Shown: in pieces, positions 57,675 to 64,000 of the stretch
How the letters are laid out: the number at the start of each line of letters is the position of its first letter
Numbering within the stretch: the first letter of the stretch is position 1
Assembly: GCA_001304995.1 (NCBI GenBank)
Contig: BBZU01000004.1
Coordinates: forward strand, 62,001 to 126,000
Length of the DNA: 64,000 nucleotides
Direction of reading: 5' to 3'
DNA from: Clostridia bacterium UC5.1-1D10
GTDB taxonomy: Bacteria > Bacillota > Clostridia > Lachnospirales > Anaerotignaceae
Notes under the pieces: model-generated
Databases searched by the model: none
The model's input: only the letters and a program-made list of their open reading frames with translations
What the model was told of the DNA's origin: nothing
Position numbers and translations under genes: made by a program

Positions 57675-58604
57675 TTACTGTAAAACTTCTCTGATTAATT
57701 CAGTGCGTGCTACGATGTGCGTAAACAACTTTGTTTCCAACGCCCCTCTCAGGGCTTTGACACTTGTGTTCGCGGAACATAATCCGATAACAGCTTTGCA
57801 CTTCTGTAACGCTTCCAAGGATGCCTGAATAGCAAAATCCTGACTGGGATCCATAATCTCTCCCTGTTCATTGAAATAATACGCCAAAAGCCTGCCGCAT
57901 ACTCCTTTTTTCTGAAGCATATTTCCGTATCTGACACCAGATGCAAAATCTGGAGTCGAAGGATAATTTCCGATATTCACCAATGCAGCATCTATTTCCT
58001 GCCAGTTTTTTTCAAACTGCTTATATAATTCTGTGGAACAGAGCAATTTCTTTTCCTCCAAACTTTCCGGCAGCGCGGGAAGATAGAGAAAATGCGGTGT
58101 TGCAGAAAGATTTTCAGCCAGAATTCGAACATTTTCATTGGAATGATAATTCCGAATGGGAACACCTGCGTTTCCCAACAACGGATAAATATCCTGAATG
58201 CCCGTATCCTTCTGAGGATGCTGTTCCAGCCAAGCAACCAGCTGCCCAATGAAATGTCCCCAGCCAATACCAATCTTTTTGGCTCCGATTTTTTCCAGAA
58301 GACCAATGGTACTTTCTGACAGCATAATATTTGTGCTTCTGTCATCTTCCAAATCTTCCTGAAGTACAGCATCTTGAATCTGCCACCGTTTTTGGAGTTT
58401 TTCCAGAAATACAGCAGATCTCTGCCATGGATCATGTATGGTGATTTCCACAAGACCCAAGGCTTTTGCCTCCGTCAGCATCCTGCTGATCAATGGACGG
58501 GAAACCCCCAATTCTTTTGCAATATCACTTTGTTTTTTATCCTCTATATAGTATTTTCTTGCGACATCAGCCAGCCGCATCATTTTTTCCTGTCTGGTAT
58601 TCAC
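57675..58604 (-). CDS. SorC/DeoR-family (LsrR-like) sugar-responsive regulator
   Basis: About 309 residues. The start is probably GTG 58604, eight bases after AAAGGAG; ATG 58610 is too close to it. The N-terminal HTH is QSDIAKELGVSRPLISRML. The C-terminal sugar-phosphate-binding domain includes KIGIGWGHFIGQLVAWLEQH and ends with IGLCSANTSVKALRGALETK. Its operator TGTAACATATGTTACA lies at its own start, and the same core lies before dhaL, so it controls itself and the dhaL-dhaK-lsrF-VOC operon. It probably responds to the phosphorylated product of DhaKL. Confidence 0.9.
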   Translation of the reverse strand: MNTRQEKMMRLADVARKYYIEDKKQSDIAKELGVSRPLISRMLTEAKALGLVEITIHDPWQRSAVFLEKLQKRWQIQDAVLQEDLEDDRSTNIMLSESTIGLLEKIGAKKIGIGWGHFIGQLVAWLEQHPQKDTGIQDIYPLLGNAGVPIRNYHSNENVRILAENLSATPHFLYLPALPESLEEKKLLCSTELYKQFEKNWQEIDAALVNIGNYPSTPDFASGVRYGNMLQKKGVCGRLLAYYFNEQGEIMDPSQDFAIQASLEALQKCKAVIGLCSANTSVKALRGALETKLFTHIVARTELIREVLQ

Positions 58605-58618
58605 ATACATCTCTCCTT

Positions 58619-58634
58619 TGTAACATATGTTACA
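58619..58634. promoter_or_regulatory. SorC operator TGTAACATATGTTACA at the regulator's own promoter
   Basis: Perfect 16-bp palindrome immediately upstream of the ribosome-binding site of the regulator gene. It shares the 12-bp core TAACATATGTTA with the site before dhaL. Confidence 0.8.
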
Positions 58635-58823
58635 TATTTTACTGTAACACAAAAAAATTCAACTTGCAAGAGAGATACACGTTATATAGTTCTCGATCCC
58701 AACTGAAAAAGCGACGAAACACAAAAGGTTCTACCGCTTTTTTGACTCATTCTATTCTCGTTATTTTGTTTTTTATTTTGAGTCACACATAATTTACACG
58801 GTCATTTATGTGCTTCCTCTAAT

Positions 58824-59399
58824 TTAGGTGTCTAAACTATACTTTGATCTGCTTCTATTATCAAAGCAGAATTGATGTGGAGTGTCTCCAAAATTAACTA
58901 TCACGCTCAGCGCATTGCCATACCCCGTTTTCTGCACAATGCCATCCTCCTCCAAATATGAAAAAGCTGTCATTTCATGCTGAACTGCTTGCTAACGTTA
59001 ACCAAATTTTGTTATGCGCCGTAATATCTTCTTTATATTCATTCCACTGTTCATCATCCAGATGGTAAATCGGTGAAACATTATAAAGAACTTCAAGGAT
59101 CATTCGATCTTGTGTTTTCCCATGGATTTTAAATGTAGACCAATTCCAATGAGTAGAAATGATGACAGAATCATTACATACCAGTTTAAACAACGGGATA
59201 TCATATTGAGGGTTCACAAAAATAGTATCATACTGTTCTTTGATGGGAATACGCCTTGCGAAATGCTTTGCTCCGCCGCCATAATCACGGTTTCCTCATA
59301 GGACAAATTTTCATAGGAAGATTGAATAGAAGAAAGTGCTTCTACCAAGTTTTTATCATCATGATACTCCGCATAGTTCTCATATACTATTTTTAACAT
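58824..59399 (-). pseudogene. C-terminal fragment of a glycoside-hydrolase-like (DUF5696-type) protein, frameshifted
   Basis: A start with a good ribosome-binding site (AGGAGGTGAC before ATG 59399) opens MLKIVYENYAEYHDDKNLVE. One frame over follow RIPIKEQYDTIFVNPQYDIP, then VCNDSVIISTHWNWSTFKIH, and in a third frame HEMTAFSYLEEDGIVQKTGY, ending at 58824. Breaks lie near 59262 and 58985. These segments resemble the C-terminal part of large bacterial glycoside-hydrolase-like proteins; the N-terminal catalytic region is absent. I regard it as a gene remnant. The family name is from memory and uncertain. Confidence 0.5.
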
Positions 59400-59548
59400 C
59401 CGTGTCACCTCCTGCATTTCAGAATAACTCACACATTTGTCATTCGTGTTACAATCTACGAACTTTTTGCATTTTCCTATTGTTTTGTTTTTGTATTTTT
59501 TTAAAAAACAATCATCATTTCCACCTTTGCCAATTCTCAGCAATAAAA

Positions 59549-59577
59549 AAGACAGCAAGATTTTTATCTTACTGCCT
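59549..59577 (-). terminator. Tandem terminator (second) after the TSUP gene
   Basis: GGCAGTAAGAT/ATCTTGCTGTC stem with two mismatches and a T6 run on the minus strand. The sequence is related to the terminator at 52265-52303. Confidence 0.6.
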
Positions 59578-59629
59578 AAAAAAATTAGAAAGGCTTGTCA
59601 CCTGTATTTCACAGGCAACAAACCTTTCT
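59576..59629 (-). terminator. Terminator (first) after the TSUP gene
   Basis: A 43-nt hairpin: AGAAAGGTTTGT and ACAAGCCTTTCT arms with inner CCTG/CAGG pairs (59587-59629), followed by a T7 run on the minus strand. Confidence 0.75.
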
Positions 59630-59767
59630 GATAATATCCTCTAACAGCGGATACACTTTCACTTTTTGTATAGCTGCTCTTTCCTTACAGTTTATTTTGT
59701 CTTTTGACTAAACTACAATTACAAATGATTATTATGCCATATCTGTTGTATTTTCTTTTGTCAGGGC

Positions 59768-60628
59768 TTATTTAAATACAGTGATACTTGCAATAATTAC
59801 AACACCCACGATAATCCAAACCAGCAGATCTTTTTCCATGCTCTTTACCAGATATGCAGCTGTCGCAACACCAAAGACACCACTAATCATAATCAGAATG
59901 GACATCAGTTTATCATATTTGCCTGACTTAATGTAGGTAATGGAAGACATGGGCATTACTGCTGCACAGGATGCCATCATAATCGGGAAAGATACCAAGG
60001 GATCCATGCCTGCAAAGTATACAATCGCCATACAAGGTGCGTAGAAGCCTACCCCCATGGACTGACCAACGCCACAGAAGAACAGACCAATTGCAGAAGC
60101 GATCAAAGGAACACCGGAAAGTCCCAGCGCTGTATTGCCTTCACACAGAATATCCAGCATACCAGACTGACGCAGAGCCATCAAAATTGCAGTCAGTGCC
60201 AATGCAGTGGCAATAACCAGCTGTACCTTTTTTACAGGCAGTTTGGAAACAACCTTCGCTCCGGCAATCCCGCCAATAATGGAAGCAATGATCAGCACAA
60301 TCAAAGTAAATGCTTCTACTTCAACAATGGTCAGGAAAATAAAACCTTCAAACATGACCGGAATAGTATTTGCTACATTCAATGTACCAGGTACATTACT
60401 GTCATCCTTCACCAGATGAAACGTTTTGTAAATAATGGTCTGGGGAGCAAAGCTGCCGATACCCAATGTGTCCAGAAACTTAGTGATATAACCCTGTGCC
60501 ACATTGATGAAATTTTTCAGAGGGCCATCACTGTGGATTTCGCTTCTGTGTTTCCATACATCCTGGAAAAATACGCCGAGATAAGCAAGCATCAAAGCGC
60601 CTAAACCTAATTGAACGACCGTAATCAT
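59768..60628 (-). CDS. TSUP (TauE/SafE) family membrane permease
   Basis: 286 residues with about eight membrane segments; ATG 60628 is behind AAAAGGAG. TSUP proteins export or import small anions such as sulfite, sulfoacetate or organosulfonates. Segments GGIAGAKVVSKLPVKKVQLV and GVGQSMGVGFYAPCMAIVYF are family-like. It is 49 bp downstream of a sodium symporter and near ilvD on the same strand. The substrate cannot be read. Confidence 0.85.
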   Translation of the reverse strand: MITVVQLGLGALMLAYLGVFFQDVWKHRSEIHSDGPLKNFINVAQGYITKFLDTLGIGSFAPQTIIYKTFHLVKDDSNVPGTLNVANTIPVMFEGFIFLTIVEVEAFTLIVLIIASIIGGIAGAKVVSKLPVKKVQLVIATALALTAILMALRQSGMLDILCEGNTALGLSGVPLIASAIGLFFCGVGQSMGVGFYAPCMAIVYFAGMDPLVSFPIMMASCAAVMPMSSITYIKSGKYDKLMSILIMISGVFGVATAAYLVKSMEKDLLVWIIVGVVIIASITVFK

Positions 60629-60677
60629 GTTGTTTTTCTCTCCTTTTTATTCGAATTTGTGAATTGCTTATTTTCAT

Positions 60678-62215
60678 TCAGACTTTTTTCACAGTTTCCA
60701 TATAATGACAAAAATCATTTTCCACATCTGGATCAGGAGTGTATGTCAGGTGACTGACGATGATATTGACAATTATGGAAACGCAAAATACCGGAAGTAA
60801 TTCATAAATATCCCATATTCCACCAAAAGGACGAATCAAATATTTCCATACGAAAACACCTGCGGCACCTGTCAGCATTCCAAGCAGTACACCTTGATGC
60901 GTCGTCTTTTTCCAAAACAGGGAAAGCAGTATAACGGGGCCAAAGGTTGCGCCGAATCCTGCCCATGCAAAGGATACAATCTCAAAAACGGAACTATTTG
61001 GATCAAATGCCATAAGAACACCTACTACTGCAATAAGTATGACTGTCACTCTGGCAATCCATACAGATTTGTGAGGGGGAATCCGCAAATGAAATGTATC
61101 TTGCAGTAAATCCTGTGAAATACTGGAGGATGCTACCAGAAGCTGAGAATCGGCTGTTGATATAGTAGCTGCCAATATTCCGGAAAGAATCAATCCTGCA
61201 ATCACTGCAAAAATCACACCATTCTGACTCAAAAGAGAGGCAACCTGAATAATCAATGTTTCTGAATCCGCCCCTTCCAAAACTGGAGTGGCACCTGCGG
61301 CGGTCATCGCGTTACCAACCAAACCAATGGAAATCGCAATAAACAAGGAAATTAAGACCCATACAACTGCAATCCGGCGGGATAATTGGAGTTTGGCTGC
61401 ATCTTGAATCGCCATAAATCGCAGTAATATATGCGGCATACCGAAGTAGCCCAATCCCCATGCCGATTTTGAAAAATTGTCAATGAGGAATATGTCGTTG
61501 TTTCATTTCCTGAAGCATAGGTCTGTGTCAGTGATAAGTAACCCGAAAGACTTTGTGCGTTTTCTACCACTTCGCTAAATCCTCCGGCAGTATAAATACC
61601 GAAAGATAAAATGATGATAATTGCCATTATCATCACGATGCTTTGTACCAGGTCTGTAAAGCTGGCTGCAAGAAAACCACCTAGGGTGCAATAGCTGACA
61701 ATTACGATTGCACTGATAATCAGTGCCAAGTGGTAAGAAACACCAAATAAACTGGCAAATAATTTGCCGCAGGCAGCAAAACCAGAAGCTGTATAGGGAA
61801 CGAAGAAAATTACGATCATGATTGCTGTAAAGCCGCTGATTGCCCTGTTTTTACTGCGAAATCTTTTGAAAAAGAACTGTGGTAATGTAATAGCATCCAA
61901 TGTTTGAGAAAAACACCGCAGCCTTTTGGCAATGAAGAGCCAATTGATATATGTACCAATTGCCAAGCCGGTTGCTGTCCAAAAAGCGTCTGCTGAGCCA
62001 GTAAGATACGCCAATCCTGGCAATCCCATCAAAAGCCAGTTGCTCATATCAGATGCTTCAGCACTCATGGCAGTTACCACTGGCCCTAATTTTCGTCCGC
62101 CAAGGTAAAAATCATCTACCGTATTAGAAGACTTACTGCATCTGATACCAATGTATAACATTGCGCCCAGATAAATCAGGATGGTTATCATAATGCAAAT
62201 TTGGGAATGTGACAT
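60678..62215 (-). CDS. putP: Sodium:solute symporter, PutP (proline) type (frameshifted)
   Basis: Membrane symporter of the SSS family, closest in pattern to Na+/proline permease. Start ATG 62215 is behind AAAGGAG. The N-terminal frame has DDFYLGGRKLGPVVTAMSAE and SDMSNWLLMGLPGLAY. One base is missing near 61480 and the sequence continues as KSAWGLGYFGMPHILLRFM, then ILAATISTADSQLLVASS with the sodium-site Ser/Thr. Repaired length is about 512 residues. It sits between ilvD and a TSUP permease with short gaps, so it may import a substrate linked to branched-chain or proline metabolism. Confidence 0.9.
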
Positions 62216-62247
62216 AACAGAATCTCCTTTATAAAGGTGGAAAAATT

Positions 62248-62276
62248 AGCCGGCGGAAATACCCTTCCGGCCGGCA
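62248..62276 (-). terminator. Hairpin between ilvD and the symporter gene
   Basis: GCCGGC-rich arms with GGAA/TTCC extension, followed by TAATTTTTCC on the minus strand, 33 bp upstream of the symporter start. It leaves no room for a new promoter, so partial termination or processing within the operon is likely. Confidence 0.6.
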
Positions 62277-62312
62277 AATTTATTTTCATACATAACAGAG
62301 ACTGCGATAAAA

Positions 62313-63983
62313 TTATTTCGCATCTCTATCCCAAGGCTGCATTGCGCCACCTTCATGGGCAGGACGGCAAGTACGCGCAAAGATATTCAGACAACCCTTC
62401 TGTTCTTTCAAAGGAGGGCATACCCATTTTTCACGTCTTGCTGCCAGTTCTTCATCAGAAACTTCCAGATTTACAACGCCTTTGATGGTATCAACAGTTA
62501 CATAGTCTCCATCTTCTACCAGCGCAATTACGCCGCCATCATAAGCTTCCGGAGAAACATGACCTACCAGAGCGCCATGGCTGAAGCCAGAGAAACGTGC
62601 GTCTGTAACCAGACCAACACTCTTATGCAGACCACGTGCAACCAGAGCGTCGTTAGACAGCATCAGTTCTTTCATACCGGGAGCACCTTTACAGCCTTCA
62701 TAACGCATTACAATAACATCGCCGGGTACGATTTCTCCTGCAACAATTGCATTGTAAGCTTTGGTGTCATTATCGAAGCATTTTGCTTTGCCGCGGAATA
62801 CACGCATTTCTTCAGGCACGCCAGTAGGACGAATGATTGCGCCATTGGGTGCCAAATTGCCGCGCAGGATCTGAAGACCAGGCAGGTCATACAGAGGATT
62901 GTCCAAAGAACGCAGCAGATCACTGCTCTTAGCGTGAACATGTTTCAGCAGTTCACCCCATGTAGTGCCTGTCATAGTAGGAACATCCAGGAACAGTTTG
63001 CTTTCCAGCATTTTCATAACTGCCAGTGCGCCGCCAGCATGATACAGATCATTGATTGTGTAAGGGCCGCTGGGGATAACACCTACGATACAACGGATTT
63101 CTTTTGCGTATTTTTCGAAATATTCCATGCTGATATCAATGCCCAGTTCATAACCCATTGCCAGAATATGCAGCAGTGCGTTTGTAGACCCAGCAATTGC
63201 CATATCGAAAATGATAGCGTTCAGCAGGGTTTCCCGTGTAATCAGCTGAGAAGGACGCATATTCTGTTTTACCATTTCTACCATATGCATACCTGCTTCA
63301 CGAGCTTTACGGATTTTCAGGCTATCTACTGCAGGAATGCAGGATGTGCCAGGCAGTACTAGGTTGAAAATTTCACCCATCAGCTGCATAGTATTTGCAG
63401 TACCCATGGAAGGACATGCACCGCAAGTAGGACATACACATTCTTCCAGTTCCATCAATTCTTCATTGCTTTTACCGCTGAAACGAGCAACGTCTACGTC
63501 TGCTTCTACTACCTGCTGACCACAGTAATTGCCGGCAGACATGCAGCCGCCAGTAACAACCATAGCGGGAATATCCAGACGTGCTACTGCCTGATAACAG
63601 CCTGCAATGATGTTATCACAGGAAGCGATCATACAAATACCATCGAACTGGTGTACTTTGCTGACTGCTTCTACGGACATGCAGACAATGTCACGCAGAA
63701 CCTGTTCATATTTCATTTCTTCAACACCATTGGGGATGTTGCCGCATGTAGCGGAAATACCAAATTCCACAGGAATACCGCCTGCTGCCCAAATCCCCTG
63801 TTTTACCGTTTCCGCAATCTGACGCAGATGGGCAGTTCCGGGAGAACCTTCCTGAAAAGAGTTAGGTACACCAATATGAGGTTTTGTACGAATATCCAGA
63901 TCGCCATATCCAGCTGCTTTCATCATAACGCGGCGATGCGCACCGCTTTCACCATTCCAAAATTCGGGACCGTATTTGCTCAT
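62313..63983 (-). CDS. ilvD: Dihydroxy-acid dehydratase family enzyme (IlvD/Edd)
   Basis: Iron-sulfur dehydratase of 556 residues, complete, from ATG 63983 behind AAAGGAG. Cluster cysteines are in IASCDNI and VCPTCGACPSMGTANTM. Other family segments are GSTNALLHILAMGYELG and LVTDARFSGFSHGALVGHVS. The main candidate reaction is dehydration of dihydroxyisovalerate in valine/isoleucine (and pantothenate precursor) synthesis. Sugar-acid dehydratases share the fold, and no other ilv gene is beside it, so a sugar-acid role is a live alternative. Confidence 0.88.
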   Translation of the reverse strand: MSKYGPEFWNGESGAHRRVMMKAAGYGDLDIRTKPHIGVPNSFQEGSPGTAHLRQIAETVKQGIWAAGGIPVEFGISATCGNIPNGVEEMKYEQVLRDIVCMSVEAVSKVHQFDGICMIASCDNIIAGCYQAVARLDIPAMVVTGGCMSAGNYCGQQVVEADVDVARFSGKSNEELMELEECVCPTCGACPSMGTANTMQLMGEIFNLVLPGTSCIPAVDSLKIRKAREAGMHMVEMVKQNMRPSQLITRETLLNAIIFDMAIAGSTNALLHILAMGYELGIDISMEYFEKYAKEIRCIVGVIPSGPYTINDLYHAGGALAVMKMLESKLFLDVPTMTGTTWGELLKHVHAKSSDLLRSLDNPLYDLPGLQILRGNLAPNGAIIRPTGVPEEMRVFRGKAKCFDNDTKAYNAIVAGEIVPGDVIVMRYEGCKGAPGMKELMLSNDALVARGLHKSVGLVTDARFSGFSHGALVGHVSPEAYDGGVIALVEDGDYVTVDTIKGVVNLEVSDEELAARREKWVCPPLKEQKGCLNIFARTCRPAHEGGAMQPWDRDAK

Positions 63984-64000
63984 TGTATGATCTCTCCTTT

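Overview
This window looks like a chromosomal segment of a low-GC, anaerobic, fermentative Firmicute of the class Clostridia. A gut Lachnospirales/Anaerotignum-like host is my best guess, and it is not proven. The clues are strong AGGAGG ribosome-binding sites, indolepyruvate:ferredoxin oxidoreductase, pyruvate formate-lyase behind a ZTP riboswitch, an Agr peptide quorum-sensing locus, SLH-domain surface protein and an F-type ATP synthase. I see no rRNA, tRNA, CRISPR array, insertion sequence or prophage.

Layout. 1-2909 (minus): brnQ then iorA (runs off the left edge), amino-acid uptake and aryl-pyruvate oxidation. 3958-4622: GntR/FCD regulator. 4940-7879 (minus): VOC protein, LctP-type permease and an interrupted AEC transporter, divergent from a large unrecognised regulator (8393-9883). 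10198-13103 (minus): agr locus (LytTR regulator, AgrC, then AgrD-AgrB). 13480-14935: two small unknown genes and a TetR regulator. 15025-17288: MarR regulator divergent from an MFS-CBS fusion, with palindromic operators bracketing the promoter. 17547-20093 (minus): pantothenate genes panG-panB-panC. 20478-24821: BlaI-MecR1 pair and a lipoprotein operon carrying the same operator. 25003-27931 (minus): OmpR/histidine kinase/PepSY lipoprotein. 28080-34521 (minus): ATP synthase operon. 35243-35800: PadR regulator with two tandem operators. 36135-39244 (minus): ZTP riboswitch, pflA, pflB. 39462-41485 (minus): two secreted stalk-domain proteins. 41676-47662 (minus): RNA-repair locus with two WYL regulators, two Y-RNA-like elements, a TROVE/Ro60 protein, RtcB and a nucleotidyltransferase. 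47903-52061 (minus): dual-HTH regulator and a degraded SLH surface protein. 52373-53797: Na+:alanine symporter. 54596-58604 (minus): SorC regulator, DhaL, DhaK, LsrF-like aldolase/thiolase, VOC protein. 58824-59399: fragment of a glycoside-hydrolase-like gene. 59768-63983 (minus): ilvD, putP-like symporter, TSUP permease.

The two strongest leads are as follows. (1) The ATP synthase operon has no atpH. Instead the alpha subunit carries an in-frame N-terminal extension of about 90 residues that looks like the C-terminal, b-binding half of the delta subunit. (2) The RtcB/Ro60 locus contains two tandem, related RNA folds just ahead of the Ro60 gene.

Caution on sequence quality. About twenty genes are broken by 1-nt indels, most of them in homopolymer runs and including housekeeping genes (atpB, pflB). 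This looks like uncorrected sequencing error. I give such genes one span covering both halves and describe the lesion. Genes with in-frame stop codons or clear truncation are typed as pseudogene.
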